This document shows positions 49,837-59,488 of a DNA stretch of 64,000 nucleotides, piece after piece. Location: NCBI RefSeq assembly GCF_900101915.1, contig NZ_FNAL01000005.1:1-64000 (forward strand), given 5' to 3'. The first letter of the stretch is position 1, and every line of letters begins with the position of its first letter. The position numbers and the translations under genes are program-made. A model generated the notes under the pieces. It was not told the DNA's origin and did no database searches. It saw nothing but the letters and a program-made list of their open reading frames with translations. The DNA comes from Psychrobacter pacificensis (GTDB lineage Bacteria; Pseudomonadota; Gammaproteobacteria; Pseudomonadales; Moraxellaceae).

Positions 49837-51093
49837 ATGATGACTGCTATTAAAAGCCGTGTCGCTCCTACCATCACCAATGAAGCGGCCATTGCCTGTA
49901 TCGGTATGTACTGTTTGGCAGTTGTCATGGGCTATGGACGCTTTCTCTTTACCGCCACTCTACCTGATATTATGGTGCAATTGTCACTATCAACGACGAT
50001 TGCTGGCTGGCTAGCATCAATCAACTATATCGGTTATTTTATCGGTGCCCTCATTGCTATGTTTGTGCCTCAGCGTGCGACATGGCAGGCGATGACGCTT
50101 TGGGCAATAATCAGTGTTGTCACAACAATGCTACTCGTTATACCAAATATGTCGCTCACGTTATGGTATATCATTCGCCTAATCGCAGGCATTGCAAGCG
50201 GGGTAGCGATGATATTGAGCTCATCGTTTGTGATTCAAAACCTGAGCCCCGAGCGCCGTTCTATACTCTCGGCCGTACATTATGCAGGTATTGGTGTTGG
50301 TATTAGTGCTTCTGCCATTGTGACATGGTGGCTTCTAACATTGGGCTATCACTTTGATGTGATTTGGCTGGTTGCAGGCTGCACCAGTTTACCGCTGATA
50401 TGGCTCCTCTACGCGATAAAACCCAAACCAGTAGATAGTTCAGTATCACAGCGGACCGACTATGATCAGCACGTGTCCGTTTATCAGAGCTATTTGAACT
50501 TCAAACGCTCTTTATATGAAGCGATTTCTGGACACCATAAAGCGCTTGCTTTGCTTTTTGTCAGTTATATATTGGCAGGATTTGGTTATATCAGCTCAGC
50601 AACTTTCCTGCCCGTTATGGCAGCGCAGCGCTTAACGACACAGACCTATGCTGGATTGATGATTTGGTTGGTGGTTGGTGTTTTTGCGATGCTATCAAAC
50701 CCGTTATGGGGTGCGCTTGCCAAACGTATCGGTGAGGTAAAAACCCTAATGGGTCTCACGGTATTACAAGCGTTTGGCATGTGTTTGCCTATATGGTTTG
50801 ATGGTGCGCTTGGATTATACGGCAATGCTATTATTCTAGGGTTGACCTTCGTCGGTATGGTATCGATGACCCTCACGTTGTTTAAAAACATCAATCCTGC
50901 TTATTCTAATTTACTGATTGCATTGGCAACGCTCGCCTATGCGCTAGGGCAGTTCTTGGGACCTTTGGTGACGGTAGCATTGGCAGGAGAGGATGGCAAT
51001 TTCAATGCAGGGTTACTGGTCGCTGCTATTGGGTTGATGATTGGACTGATTTTGATAATAATGTTTCGTAGACAGTCACCAACGCTCGCTTAG
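49837..51093 (+). CDS. YbfB/YjiJ-like MFS transporter
   Basis: This major facilitator protein has about twelve hydrophobic segments in 418 residues. The opening CLAVVMGYGRFLFTATLP with GWLASINYIGYFIGAL is typical of the YbfB/YjiJ family, whose substrates are mostly unknown. SSFVIQNLSPERRSILSAVHYAGIGVGI and YALGQFLGPLVTVAL also fit. I chose the ATG at 49837. A TTG-initiated frame from 49804 adds eleven unlikely residues. It converges with an Lrp-family regulator gene. Confidence 0.82.
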   Translation: MMTAIKSRVAPTITNEAAIACIGMYCLAVVMGYGRFLFTATLPDIMVQLSLSTTIAGWLASINYIGYFIGALIAMFVPQRATWQAMTLWAIISVVTTMLLVIPNMSLTLWYIIRLIAGIASGVAMILSSSFVIQNLSPERRSILSAVHYAGIGVGISASAIVTWWLLTLGYHFDVIWLVAGCTSLPLIWLLYAIKPKPVDSSVSQRTDYDQHVSVYQSYLNFKRSLYEAISGHHKALALLFVSYILAGFGYISSATFLPVMAAQRLTTQTYAGLMIWLVVGVFAMLSNPLWGALAKRIGEVKTLMGLTVLQAFGMCLPIWFDGALGLYGNAIILGLTFVGMVSMTLTLFKNINPAYSNLLIALATLAYALGQFLGPLVTVALAGEDGNFNAGLLVAAIGLMIGLILIIMFRRQSPTLA

Positions 51094-51115
51094 CATTTTT
51101 AACGCCATGAGCGCT

Positions 51116-51604
51116 CTATACGACGCTACGGCTGAATACCTCCCGCAGCTCAAAACTGGTATGTACTTGAGCAACGCCCTCAATACGATTGAGGCGATGC
51201 AATAAAAACTCCTCATAATGTGCCATATCACGCACTCTGACTTTAATCAGATAGTCTTCTGTACGTCCTGTGACAATACTACAGCTCACGACTTCCTCAA
51301 AACTCTGAACGCTACGCTCAAATTGCTCAAAACGCTCAGCCGTATGACGATCCATACTGACGGCGATAAACACGGCAAGCGGATAGCCCAGTTTTTGCGC
51401 ATCGGTTTTGGTATGGTAGCCTGTAATGATATTAGCGTCTTCTAAGCGTTTAATACGGCGGGCACAAGGGGTGGCAGAGAGATTGACACGCTCAGCAAGC
51501 TCCGTAATACTCATACGTGCCTGCGTCTGTAACAAGCGCAATAATTGCTTATCGATGTCATCTATATCTATTGTGCCCATACTTCTAAAATGACTTTCTG
51601 GCAT
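51116..51604 (-). CDS. Lrp/AsnC-family transcriptional regulator
   Basis: The 162-residue protein has an N-terminal winged helix (IDDIDKQLLRLLQTQARMSITELAERVNLSATPCARRIKRLEDANII). A RAM/AsnC effector domain follows (AVFIAVSMDRHTAERFEQFERSV... and VTGRTEDYLIKVRVRDMAHYEEFLLHRL). It probably senses an amino acid. GAGG lies 8-9 bases before the ATG at 51604. It is divergent from leuA over 220 bases, so leuA is an obvious candidate target, by position only. Confidence 0.9.
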   Translation of the reverse strand: MPESHFRSMGTIDIDDIDKQLLRLLQTQARMSITELAERVNLSATPCARRIKRLEDANIITGYHTKTDAQKLGYPLAVFIAVSMDRHTAERFEQFERSVQSFEEVVSCSIVTGRTEDYLIKVRVRDMAHYEEFLLHRLNRIEGVAQVHTSFELREVFSRSVV

Positions 51605-51825
51605 TTTTAGTACCTCAATAGTGAATTTAGTTGATTGTAACTACTAAATTGGGTTTTTTCACTAAAATCATAGAAAATAAAGTAAAAAATAGCAGGTTTC
51701 TATTCGCTAAACTTTGCTATTATTATGGTGTAACTACTCGTTATCTCGTATGATAAATACAATTCTAAACAACAGCTAATCATCTAGCTAAACATACAAA
51801 TAACCATATCATCTAAGGATTGATT

Positions 51826-53610
51826 ATGTCTGACCAAACCACGCCTACGGCAGTCGCAAAGACTGCAAAGATTACACCGAAAAATGCCGCTTTTGACTTC
51901 CGTAAATACCGTCCATTTGCCTTTGCGCCATCGCTGCCAGATCGTACGTGGCCGAGCAAAACAATTGAGAAGTCGCCAATATGGGCAAGTGTAGATCTGC
52001 GTGATGGTAATCAGGCACTGATTGATCCAATGACCATTGAACAAAAAATGCGCTTTTTTAAGACCTTAGTAGAGGTGGGTTTTAAAGAGATTGAGATTGG
52101 TTTCCCGTCAGCGGCGCAGGTTGAATTTGACTTTACCCGTAAACTTATCGAAGAAAACCACGTACCGGATGATGTGACGCTACAAGTATTGGTACAAGCA
52201 CGTGAGCATTTGATCGCCCGTACTTTTGAATCATTAAAAGGCGTCAAACGCGCCGTCGTCCATGTCTACAACTCAACCAGCCGTGTACAACGCGAAAAAG
52301 TCTATGCCAAAAACAAAGACGAAATTAAAGAAATTGCTATCACTGGCGCCAAACTACTGAAAGAGTATGCGGCCAAATACCCTGAGACAGATTGGGTGTT
52401 CCAGTACTCGCCAGAGAGCTTTAGTCAAACAGAGACTGAGTACGCAGTAGAAGTTTGTGATGCGGTTTGTGATGTGTGGCAGCCACAACAAGGCCAAGAG
52501 GTGATTTTTAACTTGCCAGCGACTGTTGAAGCATCTATGCCGAATGTCTTTGCGGATCAAGTAGAGTATTTCTGCCGCAATCTTCCTCAGCGTGAGCATG
52601 TCATTATTAGTCTTCATACTCATAATGACCGTGGCTGTGCTGTAGCCGCAGCCGAATTGGGTGTTTTGGCAGGTGCAGATCGTATCGAGGGCACGTTGCT
52701 TGGTAATGGCGAGCGTACAGGTAACATGGACATTATGGTCATGGCCATGAACTTGTTTAGCCAAGGTATCGATCCCGAGCTTGATTTTAGCAACATGAGT
52801 GAAATCGTACAGGTCGTGAGCGAGTGCAATAACTTACCGCTACACCCGCGCCATCCTTATGTGGGTGAATTGGTCTTTACCGCCTTTAGCGGCTCACATC
52901 AAGATGCCATTAAGAAGTCACTCGATTACAATGAAAACAACCAAACTGAGACTGACAACGTGTGGGATGTGGCCTATTTGCCAATTGATCCTGCGCACAT
53001 TGGTCGTAGCTATCAAGATGTAGTACGTATCAATAGCCAGTCGGGCAAAGGTGGTGTTGCGTATATCTTGCAGCGTAATTATGGCTTTAACCTACCACGT
53101 TGGATGCAGATTGACTTTAGCCGTGTGGTACAAAAGCAAGCGGAAGCGGTTGCCCGTGAATTACAAAATGATGAAATTTTACAAACCTTTGAGGATACCT
53201 ACTTGCAGCAAGGTAAGTTTGAGTTACTAGATTATAATGTCAGTAACAAAGGCGGTGAGGTGTATTTCAGCGGCCAAGTCCAGATGAATAACGACACCAT
53301 TGATATCGATGGTACGGGTAATGGTCCATTATCATCGTTTATCGACGGTCTTGCACAGCATACGGGTAAATCATTGCATATTATTAACTATGCAGAGCAT
53401 GCCATTAACCCGCATCATAATAGTGGTAACGGTATCGATGATGATACCAATAGTGATAATAAAACCAATGCAAATGCCGCCGCTTATATTCAACTGAATG
53501 TAGATGGCGAAGTGTACTCTGGCATCGGTACATGTAGTAGCACGGTCTCAGCCATGCTAAAAGGGGCGTTATCAGCCTTTGCTCAAGCATTGAGTGTAGC
53601 AGCTGCTTAG
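51826..53610 (+). CDS. leuA: 2-isopropylmalate synthase
   Basis: LeuA condenses acetyl-CoA with 2-oxoisovalerate, the first leucine-specific step. It is the longer type-2 form: FDFRKYRPFAFAPSLPDRTWPSK then SVDLRDGNQALIDPM, with metal ligands in LHTHNDRGCAVAAAELG. The C-terminal regulatory domain contains an Asp/Asn-rich insert near 530-555 (NSGNGIDDDTNSDNKTNAN) before YIQLNVDGEVYSGIGTCSS. The ATG at 51826 has AAGGA 6 bases upstream. It has 594 residues. leuBCD are not in the window. No leucine-rich leader peptide was found upstream. Confidence 0.95.
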   Translation: MSDQTTPTAVAKTAKITPKNAAFDFRKYRPFAFAPSLPDRTWPSKTIEKSPIWASVDLRDGNQALIDPMTIEQKMRFFKTLVEVGFKEIEIGFPSAAQVEFDFTRKLIEENHVPDDVTLQVLVQAREHLIARTFESLKGVKRAVVHVYNSTSRVQREKVYAKNKDEIKEIAITGAKLLKEYAAKYPETDWVFQYSPESFSQTETEYAVEVCDAVCDVWQPQQGQEVIFNLPATVEASMPNVFADQVEYFCRNLPQREHVIISLHTHNDRGCAVAAAELGVLAGADRIEGTLLGNGERTGNMDIMVMAMNLFSQGIDPELDFSNMSEIVQVVSECNNLPLHPRHPYVGELVFTAFSGSHQDAIKKSLDYNENNQTETDNVWDVAYLPIDPAHIGRSYQDVVRINSQSGKGGVAYILQRNYGFNLPRWMQIDFSRVVQKQAEAVARELQNDEILQTFEDTYLQQGKFELLDYNVSNKGGEVYFSGQVQMNNDTIDIDGTGNGPLSSFIDGLAQHTGKSLHIINYAEHAINPHHNSGNGIDDDTNSDNKTNANAAAYIQLNVDGEVYSGIGTCSSTVSAMLKGALSAFAQALSVAAA

Positions 53611-53663
53611 TATTAGATAACTATATCGTAATACTTTACTGGTCTTGATTTCATAAATATATA

Positions 53664-53704
53664 ACACCGTAGCTCTTTGTACTCAACAAGCAAAGCTACG
53701 GTGT
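53664..53704 (+). terminator. Terminator after leuA
   Basis: ACACCGTAGCT-TTTG pairs with CAAAGCTACGGTGT (one bulged base) around a short loop, followed shortly by a run of T. Confidence 0.85.
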
Positions 53705-53889
53705 CATTTTTTTATGAGTAGAAAGCGACTAGATTATCGGGCATTATCTTACTTCAACGTCACTACTGACTAAGGTTTTGCTTATCGTTTGGATTAAGGT
53801 ATTTTGCCCAATAGCATAATGTTACTTGTGTTTTTGGTGTCTACGACTTACGCTAATGTATATAAAATATTATAAATAAAAGGTTAATC

Positions 53890-54510
53890 ATGGAACCTAT
53901 ATCATTTGCTTCATTTACATTGGCATCTATTCTGGCTTCATTGCCAGTGAATGGTGAGACAGTTACTGAGCCGACAATCACTACGCATATTAGTCCAGCC
54001 ATTACAGGACAGTGGGAGATAGATTTAAACAGTTCTATCACCATGACCAAAGACGCGAAAGCTCAGCAAGCGGCATCATCGAATAGTCTGCAAAAAAACA
54101 GTTCAGAGCCTAAGGTGGTAGCTGATATGGACGGTGGCATAATCACTCAAAGTGAAGCGCGCATCGTGAACGCTGACCCAACAAGCCGCAAAAACTTAAT
54201 GGCATCCGTAAATAAGTCAAACCAATGCCGTGAGCTATATAATTTTGGCGCGGACAATGAGATGTGGGCGGTCAGTGGCAAAGAGTGGACATACGGTCGC
54301 TATCTAGTCACACACCGCGAAGAAGGCCTGCCCGTCATCGCTATCAAGACGATTTATGATAATAACGAAGTAGACTGCTCAGGCAACCAAGTGGATCAAA
54401 GTGACGAAGCGTTGATTGCGTTTTTATACCATGATGGCAATCAGATGCAGTGGTGTGCTGATCCTGACGGTACAGAGTGCTTTATGACTTTTAATAGAGT
54501 ATTGCCATAA
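53890..54510 (+). CDS. Uncharacterised, probably exported, cysteine-containing protein
   Basis: I do not recognise this 206-residue family. The N-terminus FASFTLASILASLPVNG could be a weak signal sequence without a basic n-region. A Ser/Gln/Lys-rich stretch (about 50-75) is followed by a compact C-terminal half with four cysteines (NQCRE, EVDCSG, QWCAD, TECFM). These suggest two disulfides if the protein is exported. WAVSGKEWTYGRYLVTH and LIAFLYHDGNQMQWC look like beta structure. AAAGG precedes the ATG. It stands alone between terminators. Confidence 0.75.
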   Translation: MEPISFASFTLASILASLPVNGETVTEPTITTHISPAITGQWEIDLNSSITMTKDAKAQQAASSNSLQKNSSEPKVVADMDGGIITQSEARIVNADPTSRKNLMASVNKSNQCRELYNFGADNEMWAVSGKEWTYGRYLVTHREEGLPVIAIKTIYDNNEVDCSGNQVDQSDEALIAFLYHDGNQMQWCADPDGTECFMTFNRVLP

Positions 54511-54559
54511 TAAGTGGCTTGTATCATATTGCACGAGTTATTCGACATCTACTAAGCAT

Positions 54560-54592
54560 AAAAAAGCCGCTATATCGATAGCGGCTTTTTTT
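54560..54592. terminator. Bidirectional terminator
   Basis: AAAAAAGCCGCTAT, loop ATCG, ATAGCGGCTTTTTT. U-runs on both strands serve the uncharacterised gene (rightward) and accC (leftward). Confidence 0.92.
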
Positions 54593-54672
54593 GTGGAAAT
54601 TGATTTTTATGGGAAATGACTACTGTCCCAGTCAGTACGAGTAAGCAAACTACAGCTTAGCGCTGTTTTGAT

Positions 54673-56034
54673 CTATGCCTCTTTCTCGGCTTTGTCTGTG
54701 TTTAGAAGCTCTCTTTCGAGATAATGAATGTTTTGCGCTTCCTTGGCAAAATTATCATCTGACAAAATCACATCACGGTGTAGCGGTATATTGGTTTTGA
54801 TGCCTTCAATGATCAATTCATCTAATGCATGTAAGGTTTTAGCAACCGCTTGCTGACGAGTTTGACCATGGCAGATAAGCTTACCAATGAGTGAATCATA
54901 GTAAGTCGGTATCTCATAGCCAGGGTATAGATGTGAATCGAATCGAACACCTGCGCCACTTGGCGCAAACAGTTGATTGACAGTACCAGGGCAAGGAACA
55001 AAAGTTGCTGGATCTTCAGCATTGATACGGCACTCAATCGCGTGGCCTTGGATTTCAATCTCACTTTGACGATAAGATAAACCATAGCCGGCTGCAATTT
55101 TTAGCTGTTCAACCACGACATCGATACCAGTAATCATCTCGGTTACTGGATGTTCAACCTGTACGCGCGTATTCATCTCAATAAAGAAAAATTCATTATT
55201 CTCAAACAAAAACTCAAACGTACCAGCGCCGCGGTATTTTACAAGCTCACAGGCTCTCACACAGGCCTTCAAGATAGGTTCGCGGACATCATCTGGGATA
55301 TCTGGCGCAGGCGCTTCTTCTAGTACCTTTTGATGACGACGCTGCAATGAGCAATCACGGTCATATAGGTGGATGGCATTACCATTGCCATCACCCAGTA
55401 CCTGTATTTCTACGTGGCGCGGGTTTTGTAGGTAGCGTTCCATATAGACGGTGTCATCACCGAACCAGAGCTCAGCTTCTTGCTTAGCAGCCTGCACTTG
55501 ACCGACCAGCTCATCAAAACGTTCAACCACACGCATACCACGTCCACCGCCGCCAGAAGCCGCTTTAATCAATAGCGGAAAACCAATATTACGTGCCTGT
55601 TCTTCAGCATTGTGCAGCGTAACGGCACCCACAGAGCCAGGCACGGTTGGTACGCCCGCTTTTTTCATGGCGTTGATCGCAGAGACTTTATTGCCCATCA
55701 AGCGAATATGGTCAGCGTTAGGACCAACGAAGGTCAATCCTGCTTCTTCTACGCGCTCAGCAAACTCAGCATTTTCAGACAAAAAACCATAACCGGGATG
55801 AATAGCATCCGCGCCAGTGATTTCAGCCGCCGTTAAGATGGTATTGATATCAAGATAACTTTGATTGGCATTAGGCTTACCAATACAAATTGCCTCATCA
55901 ACAAAGCGCAGGTGCATCAAGTTGGCATCAGCAGTAGAGTAGACGCCTACCGTTTCGATACCTAGCGCTTTACAAGCTCGAACGATACGCAGGGCAATCT
56001 CACCTCTATTGGCAATGAGCAATTTTTTTATCAT
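54673..56034 (-). CDS. accC: Acetyl-CoA carboxylase biotin carboxylase subunit
   Basis: AccC carboxylates the biotin on AccB using ATP and bicarbonate, the first half-reaction of fatty-acid synthesis. The opening [24 protein letters not shown] is classic. The ATP-grasp glycine loop is [12 protein letters not shown], and [22 protein letters not shown] carries the catalytic arginine and glutamates. The length is 453 residues. It follows accB by 125 bases on the same strand. Confidence 0.97.
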   Translation of the reverse strand: MIKKLLIANRGEIALRIVRACKALGIETVGVYSTADANLMHLRFVDEAICIGKPNANQSYLDINTILTAAEITGADAIHPGYGFLSENAEFAERVEEAGLTFVGPNADHIRLMGNKVSAINAMKKAGVPTVPGSVGAVTLHNAEEQARNIGFPLLIKAASGGGGRGMRVVERFDELVGQVQAAKQEAELWFGDDTVYMERYLQNPRHVEIQVLGDGNGNAIHLYDRDCSLQRRHQKVLEEAPAPDIPDDVREPILKACVRACELVKYRGAGTFEFLFENNEFFFIEMNTRVQVEHPVTEMITGIDVVVEQLKIAAGYGLSYRQSEIEIQGHAIECRINAEDPATFVPCPGTVNQLFAPSGAGVRFDSHLYPGYEIPTYYDSLIGKLICHGQTRQQAVAKTLHALDELIIEGIKTNIPLHRDVILSDDNFAKEAQNIHYLERELLNTDKAEKEA

Positions 56035-56159
56035 GGGTTCATCCTTGTCGAAGCATCAGTTATTGACCAAGTTTTGATATCTAGCATCCTGTTATTTGAC
56101 TTTGATGCGATACCTATATCAAAAACCAGCCATAATGAAATAAAGTATGGCAAATATCG

Positions 56160-56588
56160 TTACGCTTTATAACGTATGACAGGTTGGCCGAACTGTACGA
56201 CTTCAGAATTATCTACCAAGATTTCGTCAACAATACCGCTTTGAGTCGCTTCAAGAGGGTTCATTATTTTCATCGCTTCGATAATACCTAGAGTATCACC
56301 CGCTTGAACTTTTTGACCAACTTTTACAAATGGTGGGTCGTTAGGACTTGGCGCTGAATAGAAAACACCAACCATTGGCGAGTTTTCGACGCTACCCGCT
56401 TTTTCCGCAGGTTTTCCTTCAGCAGCAATAGGCGCTGCGCTAGCAGTTGGTGCGGCCATCATGGTGGGTGTAGGCGCATCATAGTGACGAGTCAAGCTAA
56501 TATGCTCATCGTCTGAACTGATTTCTAAATTAACCAGTTCACTTTCTTCCATAAGGGCGATGAGGGTGCGTATTTTTTCAATATCCAT
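56160..56588 (-). CDS. accB: Biotin carboxyl carrier protein of acetyl-CoA carboxylase
   Basis: AccB carries biotin between the carboxylase and carboxyltransferase. It has an N-terminal helical part (MDIEKIRTLIALMEESELVNLEI), a Pro/Ala-rich flexible linker (about 45-70) and the lipoyl-type domain with the biotinylation lysine in EAMKIMN near residue 108. Its 142 residues are slightly shorter than E. coli (156). It is the first gene of accB-accC, as in most gammaproteobacteria. Confidence 0.97.
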   Translation of the reverse strand: MDIEKIRTLIALMEESELVNLEISSDDEHISLTRHYDAPTPTMMAAPTASAAPIAAEGKPAEKAGSVENSPMVGVFYSAPSPNDPPFVKVGQKVQAGDTLGIIEAMKIMNPLEATQSGIVDEILVDNSEVVQFGQPVIRYKA

Positions 56589-56829
56589 AGTTTTTATCTG
56601 ACCTTGTACTAAATTCGAAAATAGTGTAACTAAATATTGTCTAATTAGTTGCTAATGATACCTAGATTCAGAGTAATGAGCAATCAATGTACAGTTGTTA
56701 ACTGAGATTTTTTACATATTTTGACGTAAGCCATCTTTTTAGCAAGAAATCATCTACGATTTATCATAGTCTATGTGACCATATATCGCTAGCAATGGTT
56801 ATGAGGTGTGACGTTTTAATCAATCAGTT

Positions 56830-58197
56830 TCAACCCCACAGCGCGGTTAAACGTCTTTGCTGATAGCGCAAACGAAGGGTCAATAGAATAGAAGATAAGA
56901 ATAGGCCAGTGATTAATGCCATCCAAAAGCCTTGAGCGCCAACATCAGTGAAACGCACTAAATAGATACCCAGTGGTAGCGCCACTAACCAATAGCAAAA
57001 AAGCGTGACCCACATCGGTATGGTGGTGTCTTGCATGCCGCGTAATATACCAGCGACATTGACCTGCCAGCCATCAAATAACTGATAGGCAAGGGCAAAG
57101 ATGAGCAAGTGCATCGACTCCGCTCTAACCGCTGGATTATCGGTAAATGCTGCTGCCAACTCTGGTCTAAATAGCCATATACCAAGCATACAAGTGAGCG
57201 CAATCAATACGGTCCAGACAAGTCCAGTTGCTTGTACTTGACGTAAGGCTAAGAGGTTTTTTTGACCATAACGATTTGAGACCATAATCGTGAGTGCCAT
57301 CGCAACAGATATCGGTATCATAAACAGCTGTGACGTCACTGATAACGCTACTTGGTGTGAGGCTGTTGCAAGCTCTCCGAGCGGACTGATAACAAGAGCG
57401 CCCAAACTAAATAAACTGGCCTCAAAAAAGATAGAGACACCAATAGGAATCCCCAATTTTAGAAGTTTTTTGATCTGTGTGCGATTTGGACTCGCAAATC
57501 CATAAAAAAAGCGAGTGCTGGCAAATTCCCGCCGCTTGGTGACGCTGGTATAAGCCGCCAGTAACAACACATTTATCCACAATACCAGTGCTGTTGCCAC
57601 ACCGCAGCCTGCGCCGCCCATCTCGGGCATGCCAAATAAACCATGGATAAAAATATAGTTCAGAGGAATATCTGCGAGTAGACCGACAATGCTAATAACC
57701 GTCACTGGCTCAGGTCGACCAAGCGCTTCGCAATAACTGCGTAACACAGCATAGACAGCTAATGCAGGGAAACCAAAAGACACACCATGCAAATATTGTG
57801 TTGCTATAGGCTGAATATTCTCAGGCACACCCATGATGCCAAGGACATTGGGTGCCAAATTGACAACAATAAAACCAATAAGGCCAAGAGCGCCTGCTGT
57901 CCACAAAGACTGCTGAGTAATATGAGGAACATGGTGATGCTGATCTTGACCGACAGCCTCACCAATGAGAGGGGTGGTGGCAATCAACACACCTGTTGCT
58001 AATAAAAACAGCGGTAGCCAAATGCCAGATCCAACTGCCACGGCCGCCAAATCAAGCGCAGATACTTGGCCTGCCATAATGGCATCGACAACCCCAAGCG
58101 CTGCTTGACAAAACTGAGTAATCAAGATAGGGAGGGCGAGTACCCCTAAGCGTAAGCTGTAGCTTTTAAAATCTCTGAAAGATAATGGGAAAACCAT
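56830..58197 (-). CDS. MATE-family multidrug efflux protein (NorM-like)
   Basis: This Na+- or H+-driven exporter has twelve hydrophobic segments. LRLGVLALPILITQFCQAALGVVDAIMAGQ opens the first half and LKLGIPIGVSIFFEASLF opens the second, showing the MATE internal duplication. GIWLPLFLLATGVLIATTPLIGEAVGQ is typical of NorM. I chose the ATG at 58197, giving 455 residues, the family length. The frame extends to a TTG at 58254. The drug specificity is unknown. It stands alone, reading leftward. Confidence 0.9.
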   Translation of the reverse strand: MVFPLSFRDFKSYSLRLGVLALPILITQFCQAALGVVDAIMAGQVSALDLAAVAVGSGIWLPLFLLATGVLIATTPLIGEAVGQDQHHHVPHITQQSLWTAGALGLIGFIVVNLAPNVLGIMGVPENIQPIATQYLHGVSFGFPALAVYAVLRSYCEALGRPEPVTVISIVGLLADIPLNYIFIHGLFGMPEMGGAGCGVATALVLWINVLLLAAYTSVTKRREFASTRFFYGFASPNRTQIKKLLKLGIPIGVSIFFEASLFSLGALVISPLGELATASHQVALSVTSQLFMIPISVAMALTIMVSNRYGQKNLLALRQVQATGLVWTVLIALTCMLGIWLFRPELAAAFTDNPAVRAESMHLLIFALAYQLFDGWQVNVAGILRGMQDTTIPMWVTLFCYWLVALPLGIYLVRFTDVGAQGFWMALITGLFLSSILLTLRLRYQQRRLTALWG

Positions 58198-58390
58198 GGT
58201 GAGCAACTTTTTATTCTTTGCGGTAATTGTTATGAAAGTAGTAACGATGAACAAGTAAATATCGTCGTCAATTCAATATTGACACAGTATGAGAAGAGTC
58301 GTGCCGACGATGATACTCCGACAAATAATATGAGCAAGCTTATACAGACGGAGTCAGAAAATAAAAGTGAAGGCACTAAAATAAAAATAA

Positions 58391-58420
58391 CCCGTCAATC
58401 CAAGCAGTAGATTGACAGGT
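58391..58420 (-). terminator. Terminator after the EVE-domain gene
   Basis: GTCAATC and GATTGAC arms, extended by CC/GG, are followed on the minus strand by TTATTTTTATTTT. It lies about 120 bases past the stop. Confidence 0.55.
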
Positions 58421-58542
58421 CATATACATATAAGATGGTAAAGAAGCCAGACTATGATGTCAACGATTTAGAAGCGCTATATGAATATTCATCTTAGGCT
58501 TGTTTTACCTTGGTATTGATAATCAGTAGATAGAGGGTCGAG

Positions 58543-59031
58543 CTAATCGGTGTGTTCTGGCAGGAGTTCGAGTGTCTCGGCCATGTTCATAATCGCGTGC
58601 CAGTGTTTGGGCTCTAATGGAATGACCGTTAATTGCTCGCAGCCCTTTCTCAGCAGTAAAGAGTCCTCAAGCGCAGGCAAAAATTTCAGCGCTGATAACG
58701 GCAACACCTCTGTAAAAGCTTGCTCAAAAGTGAGATCCACCATATACCAGCGTGGTTCTTCTTCGGTTGCAATAGGATCGTAATGGCGATGCTCAGGATG
58801 AAACTGAGTGGGGTCAGGGTAACCTGCTTGACTGACCGTCATAATACCAGCCACACCAGAGGGTCTTGCGCTAGAATGATAAAAGAATACCTGATCACCA
58901 ACCTTCATGTCGTCGCGCATAAAGTTGCGAGCGCGGTAGTTACGGACACCATCCCAGCTATCTGTACCGAGCCGTTGTAAATCGTGAATACTAAAAAACT
59001 TTGGGTTTGATTTCATTAGCCAATAAGCCAT
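58543..59031 (-). CDS. EVE-domain protein
   Basis: The 162-residue protein is a single EVE domain (PUA-like fold related to YTH), thought to bind modified bases in DNA or RNA. MAYWLMKSNPKFFSIHDLQ opens it. SWDGVRNYRARNFMRDDMKVGDQVFFYHSS holds the binding-pocket residues, and GVAGIMTVSQAGYPDPTQF and LLRKGCEQLTVIPL follow. The ATG at 59031 has AAGGA 8 bases upstream. A start at 59052 would add seven residues. Some EVE proteins lie in phage-defence operons, but this one has no such partners. Confidence 0.88.
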   Translation of the reverse strand: MAYWLMKSNPKFFSIHDLQRLGTDSWDGVRNYRARNFMRDDMKVGDQVFFYHSSARPSGVAGIMTVSQAGYPDPTQFHPEHRHYDPIATEEEPRWYMVDLTFEQAFTEVLPLSALKFLPALEDSLLLRKGCEQLTVIPLEPKHWHAIMNMAETLELLPEHTD

Positions 59032-59488
59032 ATGTCTTATCCTTTGCTTCATGTTTAAATTTAATATTATCAGGGTGGTTTTTTATTAAGCAGATTTCAA
59101 GCGCGCCGCAAATGTAACGGTTATATAGTGAATTCAGTATAAAAACGATACAGTGTGACTGGGATAAATTTTTCGCAGCATCGAGCAGCGTAGGCACAGC
59201 ACGCAAGGAAAATTTAGACCAGTTCCACCTTGATATATAATGTATCTGTTTTATTTAGGATTGACTATATTCTGAATACAGCGCTGCGCTTTGGATGCTG
59301 TACTGTTAATAGTCTTTTTATATACTGCCTGCAAGTTACCATGGTGAATAGGGAATTTGTGCGTGGCTTTATGCGTGGCTTTGTTAATAGTTTTACGTCA
59401 GTTAGGCTTTTCTTTATATCATCTAGCCGTTATCCTAGCGATACTTTTGATACTGATCATTATTGCCCATTACACAATAAGTTTATTT
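59032..59488. other. Divergent spacer upstream of hemW
   Basis: This 457-base region contains the palindromic repeat copy A (59124-59269), then a stretch that can encode a hydrophobic segment in frame with hemW (59357-59488). Within it a 12-base tandem repeat TGCGTGGCTTTR lies at 59360-59383. No separate gene is supported. Confidence 0.45.
59124..59269. repeat. Palindromic MITE-like repeat, copy A
   Basis: The 146-base element begins TATAG and ends CTATA. The left end TATAGTGAATTCAGTATAAA matches the reverse of the right end imperfectly (TATAGTCAATCCTAAATAAA). It matches copy B (17214-17360) in length, ends and central blocks. It carries no coding potential and lies between the EVE-domain gene and hemW. 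Confidence 0.75.

Noticed and set aside
51605..51825. Leucine leader peptide / attenuator before leuA
   Set aside because: No leucine-rich short frame or terminator-antiterminator pair was found. Control by the divergent Lrp-like protein is the simpler idea.
58543..59031. EVE-domain gene as part of a phage-defence island
   Set aside because: Its neighbours are a MATE pump and hemW. No nuclease, helicase or methylase gene is nearby.
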